DNA of 64,000 nucleotides from Trichomonas vaginalis G3 (GCF_026262505.1 NC_067207.1:29480082-29544081), one strand, 5' to 3'; positions 31,632-40,669 are shown, counted from the stretch's first letter. The notes: generated by a model from the sequence alone, not told the origin. A program made the numbers and translations.

Positions 31632-32587
31632 TCGTCATTTTCAACTTCTTTAGCATATTCGTCAGGAGTTGTCTTATATTTGTTAGGAACTGTCTTTGAA
31701 AGTATACCACCTTGAACTTTGACAAGTTTGAAACGAGGTCTGACAATAGTAGTTTTATCTTCTGCTTGCAGTGTGTACATTTTGCCATGTTTGCCTAAAA
31801 CTTCATAATATTCTCTTGTATACTTTCTTCTATTTTTACGAACACGAATGTGAGTACCTGTCGAGTTCCCATTGTTGTCATAGTCAATAGTATTTTCATA
31901 TGGGTCGCGTTTAGGTATTTCTATTTTTACTTTGTCACCTTTCTGAAGTTTGAAGCCTGGCATTCTTTCTTGTTTGTCTCTTTTGACTAAACTATTAAAT
32001 ATATAGTCTTTCTCTAAGTCGGGGTTGTTTTTCATTTCTTCGGGGGAGTGGTTTCCCAAACCTTTTTGTTTACGGCTATTGTAAATATTTAAAATTTGTC
32101 TCATCTTTGCCATGGAGAAGTGTCTGTACTTGTCGTCATATGACATTTCATTTGCTTCACCACCTTGTGGTTGGTTTAAGTCTCTTAAGATTTTTATACA
32201 ACTGTCAATGACACCAAGAGCAGAATGGTTTTGGTCGACAATGAAATATTGGTTTACATTTTTTGAACGCAGATAGTTTTTAATATCGTCTGATTTGAAA
32301 GAACTTTCATAGTCAGATGTCAGTTTTGTTGGATGGTATTTGTCAACAAATATTGTCAAAGCAGTTTTCACATCTAAAATATTTTTGGACCATAATGGTA
32401 TGGCTTCACAGTATCTTGTGTTTTGACCGACAAATATAAACCAGTATGGTGGTCCATCTTCTCTATACCTCGGAATGTTTTCCAAGATATCCATAAACCA
32501 AGCATTTGGTGTTGAACTAAAGATTTTTACCATGAGTGCTTTCTTTGTTGCTTTAGAAACATACGGGTCCTTGTTTGAATTCGTCAT
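31628..32587 (-). CDS. Retroviral-type (DDE) integrase
   Basis: An open 319-residue frame. The catalytic core shows acidic residues D33 (WFMDILENIP), D92 (LTSDYESSF) and D128 (HSALGVIDSC) with the 35-residue spacing typical of retroviral-type integrases. Basic residues and a chromo-like segment (YYEVLGKHGKMYTLQ) lie at 255-285. No N-terminal HHCC zinc motif is obvious. It would cut and join the element ends and make the 6-bp duplication seen here. It is divergent from the 32,604 gene across only 16 bp, with a TTTTTAACCCATAAGAA leader on the other strand. Confidence 0.88.
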   Translation of the reverse strand: MTNSNKDPYVSKATKKALMVKIFSSTPNAWFMDILENIPRYREDGPPYWFIFVGQNTRYCEAIPLWSKNILDVKTALTIFVDKYHPTKLTSDYESSFKSDDIKNYLRSKNVNQYFIVDQNHSALGVIDSCIKILRDLNQPQGGEANEMSYDDKYRHFSMAKMRQILNIYNSRKQKGLGNHSPEEMKNNPDLEKDYIFNSLVKRDKQERMPGFKLQKGDKVKIEIPKRDPYENTIDYDNNGNSTGTHIRVRKNRRKYTREYYEVLGKHGKMYTLQAEDKTTIVRPRFKLVKVQGGILSKTVPNKYKTTPDEYAKEVENDD

Positions 32588-32603
32588 TTTTAACCCATAA
32601 GAA

Positions 32604-33005
32604 ATGGGTTTATTTGGCGCATTAGCAGGAGTCGCATCTAGATTTTTACCCGCAGTGGGAACACTAGCCAGAGGTGCATTTGGAATTGGAAGGAAGATTT
32701 TGAGTACATTAGGTATACTGAAAGAGAAAGCACAACCTATTATACAAACCGTACAGAAAGGTTGGGAGGTAGCACGAGATGCAGCAAATCTTATTCCAAA
32801 TCCTGAAACAAGAGGAAAAGTTCAAGGATGGATGGACAATGTAGGAAGACAAGCAGGAAACTACTATAACAAAGCAAATGACTACTATAACCAAGCAGGG
32901 CACTACATGGACCAAGGTGAAAGATTCTTTAACAGAGGATATAACCATGCACAACAGTGGGTAAACAACAACCAACCGCAACCGCCTCAAACGTGGGGAA
33001 TGTAA
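32604..33005 (+). CDS. Amphipathic glycine-rich virion-like protein
   Basis: An intact 133-residue frame. Residues 1-35 are a glycine/alanine amphipathic stretch (MGLFGALAGVASRFLPAVG). A helix (KAQPIIQTVQKGWEVARDAA) and a tract of YYNKANDYYNQAGHYM repeats follow, and the end is QPQPPQTWGM. The N-terminus resembles membrane-lytic minor capsid proteins such as adenovirus pVI, but this is a pattern match. It heads a run of three small genes that share similar leaders and precede PolB. Confidence 0.55.
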   Translation: MGLFGALAGVASRFLPAVGTLARGAFGIGRKILSTLGILKEKAQPIIQTVQKGWEVARDAANLIPNPETRGKVQGWMDNVGRQAGNYYNKANDYYNQAGHYMDQGERFFNRGYNHAQQWVNNNQPQPPQTWGM

Positions 33006-33006
33006 A

Positions 33007-33024
33007 TTTTTTTACTGAGATGAA
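33007..33024 (+). promoter_or_regulatory. TTTTTTTACTGAGATGAA start leader
   Basis: Leader directly abutting the ATG at 33,025. It is almost identical to the leader at 33,183-33,199 and to those of the Mav-A counterparts. An example of the TTTTTA motif about 10-18 bases before most Maverick starts. Confidence 0.6.
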
Positions 33025-33180
33025 ATGAACAATACAGCATTGAGACAAATGGGCTCAAGATGGATTTGTCGGCTTCCAGCAGTTACACAACCACGCGTTT
33101 GTCAAGTCCTCCCTATACCTCAGGAAGTTTTAGACCGACTTAAAAAACAACAACAACCAGTTGAAAACAAACCAAACTAA
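33025..33180 (+). CDS. Conserved 51-aa small protein
   Basis: Starts MNNTALRQMGSRWICRLPAV and ends QQQPVENKPN. It is intact and the counterpart of 20,706-20,858. Conservation of frame and length with substitutions, and a private leader, support a real gene. No known family. The WIC...RVCQ cysteines are conserved in both copies. Confidence 0.58.
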   Translation: MNNTALRQMGSRWICRLPAVTQPRVCQVLPIPQEVLDRLKKQQQPVENKPN

Positions 33181-33182
33181 AA

Positions 33183-33199
33183 TTTTTTACTGAGATGAA
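33183..33199 (+). promoter_or_regulatory. TTTTTTACTGAGATGAA start leader (second copy)
   Basis: The same leader as at 33,007-33,024, abutting the ATG at 33,200. Re-use of one leader by neighbouring genes suggests they are switched on together. Confidence 0.6.
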
Positions 33200-33784
33200 A
33201 TGACCGAAGAAGTTGAAACGGTAGATTTGACACCACAAACAAAAAGTTCAGAACCATTGTCAAAACCTGTCAAAGAACTTACAGATGAAGAGAAAAATTC
33301 AATAATAGAAAGTGTGAGGTCTGGAAATACAAACCCTAACTACAAAGTCACTTTTCATAAAAATGGAACGGCAAGTATCTCAAAAAAGAAACAGACTCTC
33401 ACAAATAAAATATTGAAGTCTGAAGGAGCTTTCGAGACAACAGATGGAAAAGTTTACTTCACTGACCAACAGTTCATTATAGAACATCTCATTGACTTAG
33501 AGTCGAAATATTCTAAACTTTACAACAAACACAAAAAGTTGAAAGGAAAACAAAAACAAATGGCATATGATATTTATGAAGAGGTTGACGACACAACCAT
33601 ACCAGCAAGTGAGGTAAAGTCAAATGAACCGAAAAGTGACGAAAAACCAATAGAAGAAGAAAAACCAAAAACTGAAGAAAAACCAAAACCAAAGGTTAGT
33701 TTCCAAACTAAACCAAGCCAACCTTCATTAGCTGGTATGGGTTGGCGTCAAAGACTTTTGGCAGCAGGTGGTTACGTAAAGTAA
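33200..33784 (+). CDS. Maverick Lys/Glu-rich protein (194 aa)
   Basis: An intact frame. Residues 1-40 are acidic and disordered-looking. Residues 40-75 form a conserved core (NPNYKVTFHKNGTASISKKK). Residues 100-125 look coiled-coil (LESKYSKLYNKHKKLKGKQK). A KPKTEEKPKPK tail and a conserved end GMGWRQRLLAAGGYVK follow. No family is recognised. A charged, DNA- or scaffold-binding role would fit its position before PolB. Confidence 0.6.
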   Translation: MTEEVETVDLTPQTKSSEPLSKPVKELTDEEKNSIIESVRSGNTNPNYKVTFHKNGTASISKKKQTLTNKILKSEGAFETTDGKVYFTDQQFIIEHLIDLESKYSKLYNKHKKLKGKQKQMAYDIYEEVDDTTIPASEVKSNEPKSDEKPIEEEKPKTEEKPKPKVSFQTKPSQPSLAGMGWRQRLLAAGGYVK

Positions 33785-33809
33785 AGGAAAAACATTTTTT
33801 TATTTTATT

Positions 33810-34030
33810 TGAAATGTACGCTGAGTCTGTCGCAAAAGACCGTTGGGAAGACATAGATGAAGAAGTCTTTACAAAACATTGACGATGAAGTTCATGAGAG
33901 ATTAGATGAAGAAGTCTTTACAAAACATTGACGATGAAGTTCATGAGAAATTAGATGAAGAAGTCTTAACAAAAACATAGACAAGAAAGTTCATGAGAGA
34001 TTAGATGAGAAATATGAAATGGCATACCAT
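33810..34030. repeat. Tandem repeat of about 51 bp (three copies)
   Basis: Copies of a unit containing GAAGAAGTCTTTACAAAACA and GACGATGAAGTTCATGAGA fill the gap before PolB. They begin after a short MYAES reading frame related to 17,770-17,871. The same sequence occurs inverted at 48,015-48,300. Confidence 0.75.
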
Positions 34031-34082
34031 TTTAAAACATTTTTAAAACATTTTTAAAACAGTATATTTTTATTTTTATAAA

Positions 34083-36236
34083 ATGCCCCCGTATAGAATG
34101 GATAGAAGGTCTGCTAGAATAAAAGCAGAGTTAGAAAGATATGGTTGGAAAGTTTCAAAGAAGTTTAAATATAGGAAGGGAAGACCCATAAAAGTCTATG
34201 ACAAACTGGCTGGTCTGACCTACGAAATGGATTTGAAAACAGCGCGCACCAACTATCCAAACAGACTTGAGAGGTTAGAAGAAGAACGGCTTATGGACAT
34301 GCCTTTCAATGTTAATGAACCTCAAGTTGAAGGACACGACGGCTTTGCCAGATTCTACTGGAAACATAACGAACAATTGTATCCTTTGAGGAGGAAAAAA
34401 GGAAAAGGTGAAGACGCACATGCTCCAATGGAAAGAACAAGATATGCATATGAGAAGTATCGTGAAGTTAGAAGTCAAATTACTTCTGGTCGAACCTTTA
34501 CAGTAAACTTTGAAGAAGGAAAGAACAAAGAAGGCTTCATGGGAGTACTTGCTGCCATACAAGACGGAAATAAGAAAGGATACAATCTCAGACTAACCGT
34601 AACAGATTTAGATGGTCATATATACTACTCACATGGCAATGTCACAACAGCTGCAATGCTTCTTGACGCTTTCAAGACTACAAAGAGAGAACAAATGTTT
34701 GACTCCGACTCAGACATCTTAAATGCGATTGAAGGAATTGCAAGCGTGAAGTTTGAATGGTACCAACCCAACCCTCAAGCAGTCAGACAACATGCTGGGT
34801 ATTTCCCGTTCATAAACAAGTCTGACATTAACCTGACAAGGTATGGAATTTACAATTCAATTGAAAAAATTGTCAATGAACCTTGTATTCTTACATGTCT
34901 CAGGAACTCTGGTCTTGTTACAGATGAGAAGATGAAGTATCTTGAGTCATGTGTGAAGACAAGGTACATTCTCAGAGGTCAATTGACAAAGATTGCACCG
35001 TTGGCAAATGTGAATATCCGAGTCAACATTCCGACTGAGAAAGGTTCTTCGCACGATGACTATGTAGTTGACTTCAAATTGCCATGGTTGAAGATTGTAC
35101 TTCTCCACAACCACTTCATGTTGAACGAAAGTCTTACAAACCCGTTGTTCGGAAAAGGTAAATGCAACATTGTCAGAGCTGTTAACATTCTTTTCGAGAA
35201 AGGTTTGTTGGAACCGATTCCAGATGACAAGCTGACAGAAACTTTTGTACCAAAAGATGAAACAAACTTTTCATTGTTAGTGAGACCAAAAGTTGTTCCA
35301 GACAAAGTTCTAGCACAGAAGAAGTACACAGCTCCAAAAGGAGTTGGATTGTTCGGATACCAACCTGAACCAGAAGAACTTCCAATGAGGTTGCAAGAAC
35401 TTCAAGATGCTATCAACCAACTTCCATTGAGAAATCCAGTTGATGTCAAATTGTATTGGAGAGCATCTGAGTTAGGTCAGAAAATTTTATATGAAACAGG
35501 TTGCTTTGACGATGTTTATGAGATAACAGGAGAAGTTTCTCAAAAGATAAGAGACTCACTTGAATTTCCACGAACCGGTCCGATTGGATGCGATAAGTTC
35601 GACTCATACGAAAAAATATACTATGTCGACCTTAACGCTGCGTACATGAGGTTCGTCCAATATATCCCGACTGGAATTCCAAACGAAAATGGTGAATTCC
35701 CGGGAAGGAACTATACAGTTGGAAAGGTCATACAACAACTCTATGATATTAGGAAAGCTTCAAATCCCAAACTTGCAATGACACTCAAATTGCTTATGAA
35801 TTCGACATGGGGATATTCCATTAAAAAACCTCAAAAGATGAAGAGTAAACACTATGAGAAGGTCGACAACTTTGTTGAAAGGTTCTCCACTTTTGTTTTG
35901 AAATACGAGTTCACCGAAGGTCAAGGTGGCTCAGTAACCACAGTAAAACCTATTGTCGAACATTGGTCTTATCCTCAGTTCGCAAAGGCAGTCCTTGACA
36001 ACTACAACAAATTCTTCTCAGAGGTTAAATCCAAAGTGAAGGTATACTATGAGAACATCGATGCACTCATGACGAACGAGGAAGGCTATAACAAACTCAT
36101 TGAAATGGGCATGGTCGGTGAGAAAATGGGCTGTTTTAAGCTAGACAAGGTATTTTCCGAAGTTCATGTCCTCTCCAAGCGAAAGTACTGGGCCATACTT
36201 GAAGACGGGACAGAAATAAAACATTGCATGAAATAA
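34083..36236 (+). CDS. polB: B-family (protein-primed type) DNA polymerase
   Basis: An open 717-residue frame. Motif A lies in YYVDLNAAYMRFVQY near residue 515 and motif B in LKLLMNSTWGYSIKK near 570. The motif C region lies near 660, and a thumb-like end finishes KRKYWAILEDGTEIKHCMK. The spacing between motifs A and B is short, like the protein-primed polymerases of adenoviruses and Polintons. Exonuclease motifs are not obvious to me. It is shorter than many Polinton polymerases. It would replicate the element from its ends. The leader TATTTTTATTTTTATAAA precedes it. Confidence 0.87.
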   Translation: MPPYRMDRRSARIKAELERYGWKVSKKFKYRKGRPIKVYDKLAGLTYEMDLKTARTNYPNRLERLEEERLMDMPFNVNEPQVEGHDGFARFYWKHNEQLYPLRRKKGKGEDAHAPMERTRYAYEKYREVRSQITSGRTFTVNFEEGKNKEGFMGVLAAIQDGNKKGYNLRLTVTDLDGHIYYSHGNVTTAAMLLDAFKTTKREQMFDSDSDILNAIEGIASVKFEWYQPNPQAVRQHAGYFPFINKSDINLTRYGIYNSIEKIVNEPCILTCLRNSGLVTDEKMKYLESCVKTRYILRGQLTKIAPLANVNIRVNIPTEKGSSHDDYVVDFKLPWLKIVLLHNHFMLNESLTNPLFGKGKCNIVRAVNILFEKGLLEPIPDDKLTETFVPKDETNFSLLVRPKVVPDKVLAQKKYTAPKGVGLFGYQPEPEELPMRLQELQDAINQLPLRNPVDVKLYWRASELGQKILYETGCFDDVYEITGEVSQKIRDSLEFPRTGPIGCDKFDSYEKIYYVDLNAAYMRFVQYIPTGIPNENGEFPGRNYTVGKVIQQLYDIRKASNPKLAMTLKLLMNSTWGYSIKKPQKMKSKHYEKVDNFVERFSTFVLKYEFTEGQGGSVTTVKPIVEHWSYPQFAKAVLDNYNKFFSEVKSKVKVYYENIDALMTNEEGYNKLIEMGMVGEKMGCFKLDKVFSEVHVLSKRKYWAILEDGTEIKHCMK

Positions 36237-36292
36237 AACATGGCATACCATTTTAAAACGTTTTTAAAACAGTATATTTTTACATATATAAA

Positions 36293-37153
36293 ATGCTTCA
36301 GGTTGAAAAACAAAGAACAAAAGTAGCAGATACAAAACCTTTAGACTATATCTTTACAAATGCTGGTAGAAATATTTCAGATGAAGAAATTTCATCCGGA
36401 GCTTACAGGTTTGACTATCCAATTCGTTGGCTTCAAAGTCCTTCAGATGCAAAGGCAATAGGATTTAGAAGAGTTTTGTTTTCAAATAGAACTAACGCGT
36501 TTATGTTCGCGGTATATTTTCATGGTCAGTATAAAGGCTCTGATGGTCTAATAGAAAGATTTGACGAAATGAAAATCTTTACTATTCGTTCAGACGAAAG
36601 TCTTGAAAAAACTCTAAATGACTTTCAAACTCAAATAAACAAATACTACTGGGAATTTCAAGAAAAATACGACTCTTTACTAAATGGAACATACTATCTA
36701 AAACTAGAATACGACAAGATGAACTCCACCGTTTCATTTCAAAGGATTGAAAATAACCCTCCAAGAGATACAGAGTTTTTATATTGGGGAGTAGACAGAC
36801 GTTCTTGGGCACAATTTCTTCGGTTACTAAACCAGAACGAACCATTGCCACCTGACGGTCCTTTTAAATTTATACTCCCACCAACAGATTTGACAGTTTA
36901 TAGAAACGTGTTTGACCCTCAAAATGTCATGTGCCATGCAAGTTTCAGTTCAAGCAACAACAGTTTTCTATGTATCGGTAAGGACTTTTATGACTTTGCT
37001 TCTAAATTCTATGAACCACCTAGTAACAGTTTCTCTGACTTTCAATTTTGGTTCACAACAAACGGTGTGCAGCATATTATTCCATTGTACTATGACTTTT
37101 ATCTCGAATTGTCTTTCATATACAACTACGGAAAAGTGCTGAAAAAGTACTGA
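36293..37153 (+). CDS. Two-paralogue family protein, PolB-side copy (286 aa)
   Basis: An intact 286-residue frame directly after PolB, counterpart of 16,884-17,744. Conserved blocks: TKPLDYIFTNAGR, YRFDYPIRWLQSPSDAKAIG, FRRVLFSNRTN, and the C-terminal FYEPPSNSFSDFQ with FIYNYGKVLKKY. It is paralogous to the fibre-side gene of the same element. The family is not recognised; a structural or assembly role is the most reasonable guess. Leader TATTTTTACATATATAAA. Confidence 0.65.
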   Translation: MLQVEKQRTKVADTKPLDYIFTNAGRNISDEEISSGAYRFDYPIRWLQSPSDAKAIGFRRVLFSNRTNAFMFAVYFHGQYKGSDGLIERFDEMKIFTIRSDESLEKTLNDFQTQINKYYWEFQEKYDSLLNGTYYLKLEYDKMNSTVSFQRIENNPPRDTEFLYWGVDRRSWAQFLRLLNQNEPLPPDGPFKFILPPTDLTVYRNVFDPQNVMCHASFSSSNNSFLCIGKDFYDFASKFYEPPSNSFSDFQFWFTTNGVQHIIPLYYDFYLELSFIYNYGKVLKKY

Positions 37154-37159
37154 AAAATA

Positions 37160-37235
37160 TATTTTAGGTGAAGAGGTGAGATCTCACCTGTTTTCTCACC
37201 TCTTTTCTCACCCGTTGAATTTTGGTTGAAAAAAG
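37160..37235. promoter_or_regulatory. GATC palindrome cassette B1
   Basis: ATATATTTTAGGTGAAGAGG leads into GTGAGATCTCAC (GATC at 37,180-37,183), with TCTCACCTCTTTTCTCACC direct copies after it. This is the GTGA-type cassette in reverse orientation, 3' of the 286-aa gene. Confidence 0.8.
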
Positions 37236-37242
37236 AGGTGGA

Positions 37243-37371
37243 GCCACAAACGAATGTCCGACGGTTAAGCCACAAACGAATGTCCGACGGTTAAGCCACA
37301 AACGAATGTCCGACGGTTAAGCCACAAACGAATGTCCGACGGTTAAGCCACAAACGAATGTCCGACGTACC
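37243..37371. repeat. 26-bp tandem repeat (about five copies)
   Basis: The unit joins GCCACAAACGAATGTCCGAC to GGTTAA. A single copy sits at 41,118-41,140 and an inverted one at 15,711-15,745, each at the start of the proline-rich protein segment. The repeat thus seems to be an amplified piece of that coding region. Confidence 0.9.
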
Positions 37372-37374
37372 ACC

Positions 37375-37450
37375 AAAAAATATATTTTAGGTGAAGAGGT
37401 GAGATCTCACCTCTTTTCTCACCTCTTTTCTCACCTCTTGAATTTTCATG
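37375..37450. promoter_or_regulatory. GATC palindrome cassette B2
   Basis: AGAGGTGAGATCTCACCTCT (GATC at 37,403-37,406), preceded by TATATTTTAGGTGA and followed by two TTTTCTCACCTC direct copies. It is upstream of the 304-aa gene at 37,520. Confidence 0.8.
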
Positions 37451-37519
37451 AATTTCCTTAAGATAAAAAATATATTTTAGTTTTTTTAAAAAAATATTTT
37501 TTATTTTTATTGTAAGAAC

Positions 37520-38434
37520 ATGTTAGCAACAACAGCACCAAACTCGTTAGTCATGAACCCAACTTCAATGTTAGTAGAAATGAAAAGCTTCATTCCTTCT
37601 TCATATACTTTCGAAACAGAAATCCAGAAGATAAAGCAGGAACTTCTCCAAGGAGATTTAGACTGCACTGCGAAAGATGAAACAAATGAAGAATATCTTT
37701 ATGAAATGCAGGATATTATTGACCATCTACCTAAACTTCCTGAAATACAACAACAAAAGCTTACTATTCCTGAATTCGATGAAATAGAAGTCAAAGCAAC
37801 TGACTCAGTAGAAACCAAGAAGTTCATACGTAAGGTAAACTATGAGTTTCTTGGATTTCATTGCAACCACAAAGTCATGGACAAAGATTGCGATATGTTA
37901 TATAAGAACATCTCTGACATATACAAATCTGAAGAATTTAAGACCTACGACAACTTTGTTTCGTTAGTTGCAAAATGTGTATGGCAGATAAGAGATAAAG
38001 ATAGAAGAGGTAAGGTATGGAACCAACAGATAAAACCAGCAACCTTTGAGTTAAAGAAAACCATTGACGCCTTAGTTGTTTTAGCAGGTAAGGTTTCAGA
38101 ATATAACGCAAAAATGAACCCACAATGTTCAAAATGTAAAGCAGCAATGAGGAAATATAACTACTCCGTCAAAGAGATAGAAAGAATGCGAAACGACTAT
38201 GCAGATTTAAAGAAAGAAGCAGAGAAACCAGCAGAAGATAAAATGGACATGTTGACATTTCTGAACAAAAACTATCCAACTGCTGACGATTTCCTTCTTT
38301 CAGATGTCAAGAAGAAATATAAAGAAACCTTCGGCATTGTTAAAACATTCGATATCCTCAGCGAAGAAATAGAAGCTACAAAACTGTTTAGAATTTCAAA
38401 TATACATCGTACAATTCATGTAAGACGCTTGTGA
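37520..38434 (+). CDS. Maverick protein of unknown function (304 aa)
   Basis: An intact counterpart of 13,464-14,402. It has the conserved core NYEFLGFHCNHKVMDKDCDM near residue 110, a CSKC pair near 205, a coiled-coil KEIERMRNDYADLKKEAEK and a basic end (HRTIHVRRL). Its first residues differ from Mav-A. GATC palindromes lie on both sides. The cysteine/histidine content would allow metal binding. No family is recognised. Confidence 0.6.
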   Translation: MLATTAPNSLVMNPTSMLVEMKSFIPSSYTFETEIQKIKQELLQGDLDCTAKDETNEEYLYEMQDIIDHLPKLPEIQQQKLTIPEFDEIEVKATDSVETKKFIRKVNYEFLGFHCNHKVMDKDCDMLYKNISDIYKSEEFKTYDNFVSLVAKCVWQIRDKDRRGKVWNQQIKPATFELKKTIDALVVLAGKVSEYNAKMNPQCSKCKAAMRKYNYSVKEIERMRNDYADLKKEAEKPAEDKMDMLTFLNKNYPTADDFLLSDVKKKYKETFGIVKTFDILSEEIEATKLFRISNIHRTIHVRRL

Positions 38435-38500
38435 AAAAGAGGTGAGAAAACAGGTGAGAAAAGAGGTGAGATCTCACCTCTTCACCTAAAATATATTTTT
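38432..38500. promoter_or_regulatory. GATC palindrome cassette B3
   Basis: Three GAGGTGAGAAAA-type direct copies lead into AGAGGTGAGATCTCACCTCT (GATC at 38,470-38,473) and the TTCACCTAAAATATATTTTT tail. Confidence 0.8.
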
Positions 38501-39053
38501 ATTGAATTCTGAGTAAAATGACATATGGAACACGTACTTTTTCAGTAAGGACATATGGGGTGAGAAAAGAGGTGAGAAAACGGGTGAGATCTCACCTCTT
38601 CACCTAAAATATATTTTTGTCTGATTTACACTCATTGACGATGAAATTCATGACAAAACATTTACGATGAAGTATATTTCCTGTGTTGTTGTCAAAATGT
38701 CATGTTGTCACACTTTTTCAGAGAAGTTCATTTGACCGAGGGACCGAGGGACCGAGGGACCTGGTTCCACCTAAAATATATTTTTGCTGAAAAAAATGAC
38801 CAAATTTCATGAATTTCCTCATATGTTTGCTACCCTAGGAAAATCGAGGATAGAGATTCCGTACGAAAATCGTAAAAAAAACTCATGAAAATCGTGAAAA
38901 AATGCTACCCCGACTTTTACAGGGGTTGCCTAAAACTCATGAAAATCGTAAAAAAACTCTATGAAATCATATCTTTTATACAAGATAGAAAAAATAAAAT
39001 TAACGCTAGTTTTTTTAAAATATTTTTTTTTATTTTGTATGTAAGAACAGGAA
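38501..39053. other. Gene-free mosaic with KilA-N gene scraps
   Basis: It holds cassette B4, a GACCGAGG triplet repeat near 38,733-38,760 and a 70-bp scrap (38,810-38,880) closely matching the KilA-N gene at 39,958-40,025. Several CATGAAAATCGTAAAAAA copies follow. No gene is seen until the leader of the 39,054 gene. Confidence 0.6.
38560..38618. promoter_or_regulatory. GATC palindrome cassette B4
   Basis: GGTGAGAAAAGAGGTGAGAA leads into GGTGAGATCTCACC (GATC at 38,588-38,591), followed by TCTTCACCTAAAATATATTT. Confidence 0.8.
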
Positions 39054-39665
39054 ATGACAAACACTGAGTTTGAAACAGTTAAAAAGATAGACAATGACAC
39101 CAAAGTGGTTAGAATAGGTGATTTAAACGTAAGATACTCAAAGAAATACAACAAATATTCTTTGTCAGACATTCTAACACCATCTGGTAAGAAAACAAAC
39201 CACTGGGTTGGAATTGCTTCAACTCAGAAAATTTTGACAAGAAATCCTGAGCTTATGATATCGGTAAGATTCTATGGAACAAGAGCATATCTTATAGACA
39301 AAAGTCTTATACCAGTAGTTTTGTTCTGGATTGACCCAGTTGTTGGATATAATTTCATAACATATGGTTCATTCGATACTGAACGTTGCAGTGAAGGCTT
39401 AGTTTACATCGTTCAGAAACCGAAGGACTTCAATACAAAGAGATATAAGATAGGAAGAACATTTAATATAACTCAAAGATATGACTCTACAGTCAATAGA
39501 GTTAAGGTTGTGTTTGTAAATGATATGAGAGCTGCTGAAACAGAACTACTTGAAAAGTTTGAGAAAATGTATGGTGCTCCCACGAAAGGTAAAGAAACGT
39601 TTGAAGTAGATGAGATCGACAAAGCTATAAAAGTATTTGACGAAGTTGCTGAAAAATACATGTAA
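39054..39665 (+). CDS. KilA-N plus T5orf172 (GIY-YIG-like) protein
   Basis: An intact 203-residue frame. Residues 20-95 fit a KilA-N DNA-binding domain (NKYSLSDILTPSGKKTNHWV). Residues 115-185 fit the T5orf172/MSG-type domain: GLVYIVQKPKD, then RYKIGRTFNITQRYDST and a late glutamate-rich helix. This fusion is known from phages and large DNA viruses, where it is thought to bind and perhaps nick DNA. The leader is ATTTTGTATGTAAGAACAGGA. The gene is absent from Mav-A, where the satellite occupies this interval. Confidence 0.72.
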   Translation: MTNTEFETVKKIDNDTKVVRIGDLNVRYSKKYNKYSLSDILTPSGKKTNHWVGIASTQKILTRNPELMISVRFYGTRAYLIDKSLIPVVLFWIDPVVGYNFITYGSFDTERCSEGLVYIVQKPKDFNTKRYKIGRTFNITQRYDSTVNRVKVVFVNDMRAAETELLEKFEKMYGAPTKGKETFEVDEIDKAIKVFDEVAEKYM

Positions 39666-39752
39666 AGCGTTTATTTTTGGTCTTTTATACAAGATAGAAA
39701 ATAACGCTAATTTTATTTTTTTTATTTTTTTATTTTGTATGTAAAGACAGTA

Positions 39753-40580
39753 ATGTCAACATCAGAGAACACAACAACTGCTATCGTTCATGAAGATATA
39801 AATGAAGAATACGAGTACATACAGTATAACAAACAGTTACGTCTCATTCGTTCGGTCAAAGATGACATGTACCAAATGCAAAGTATTTTGAATGCTCTTC
39901 GTTCTACAAAGCAAGCATATCATTGGTTTGAAAACCAACAGACAAAAGAACTTTTAGAAGAATTTCCTCATATGTTTGCGTCCCTCGAAAAACCGAGGAA
40001 CGAGATTCCGTACGAAAATCGTAAAAATTTGCCAAATGGTTTGAAAGGATATTATGTACATAGACTTCTTGTAAATGCTGTTGCAATGTGGGCTTCACCT
40101 CGCTATGCTTGTTATATTTTCATGATGTTAGATGAAATTCATAGACAAGAACGTGAAGAGATGGAAAAGAAACTTCAAGCAAAAGATGAAGTCATTGAAG
40201 CAAAAGACAAAAACATACAGAAAAGAATACCACGTTCGGTACCAAAAGGAAAGGAAAAGAACTATAAGTATATGATTTACACTGAAGAGATGGAAAATGA
40301 AGAAGACAGAGATATGGTTATGTTGCATTTAGTCAGAAGAAACAACAAAAGCTTTTACGACCTTGCTAAGATTTACAAATCTGACAGAAATTGGTTCTAT
40401 CGCGAAAACTTACCGATTTCAATGACACCGAATGAAGATGTTAAACAGATAGTTCAAGATACGTTACCTCAAACACACTATGATATGAAAGGTTGTACAA
40501 TACTTACATTCAAAGAAGATTTGCCGCTACTGAAGGAAAAGATAACAGAGTATTTTGACAACTTCAAAGAGGAAGAGTAA
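39753..40580 (+). CDS. KilA-N domain protein (Bro-like), Mav-B copy
   Basis: About 275 residues and intact. The N-terminal KilA-N domain (YHWFENQQTKELL; YYVHRLLVNAVAMWASPRYA), a lysine/glutamate helix with KDEVIEAKDKNIQKR, and a C-terminal domain of about 110 residues are shared with 3,544-4,350. The start at 39,753 is chosen because the upstream ATG lies in the common TTTTGTATGTAAAGACAG leader. It is likely a DNA-binding regulator. Confidence 0.75.
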   Translation: MSTSENTTTAIVHEDINEEYEYIQYNKQLRLIRSVKDDMYQMQSILNALRSTKQAYHWFENQQTKELLEEFPHMFASLEKPRNEIPYENRKNLPNGLKGYYVHRLLVNAVAMWASPRYACYIFMMLDEIHRQEREEMEKKLQAKDEVIEAKDKNIQKRIPRSVPKGKEKNYKYMIYTEEMENEEDRDMVMLHLVRRNNKSFYDLAKIYKSDRNWFYRENLPISMTPNEDVKQIVQDTLPQTHYDMKGCTILTFKEDLPLLKEKITEYFDNFKEEE

Positions 40581-40669
40581 ATGAACCATTTATTTTTCAA
40601 GCTTGACACCAAAGATGTTTCAGGTAGCTCTAGATGGTAAATTGTCTTGTCCGAGTCCTTCTGACATTC

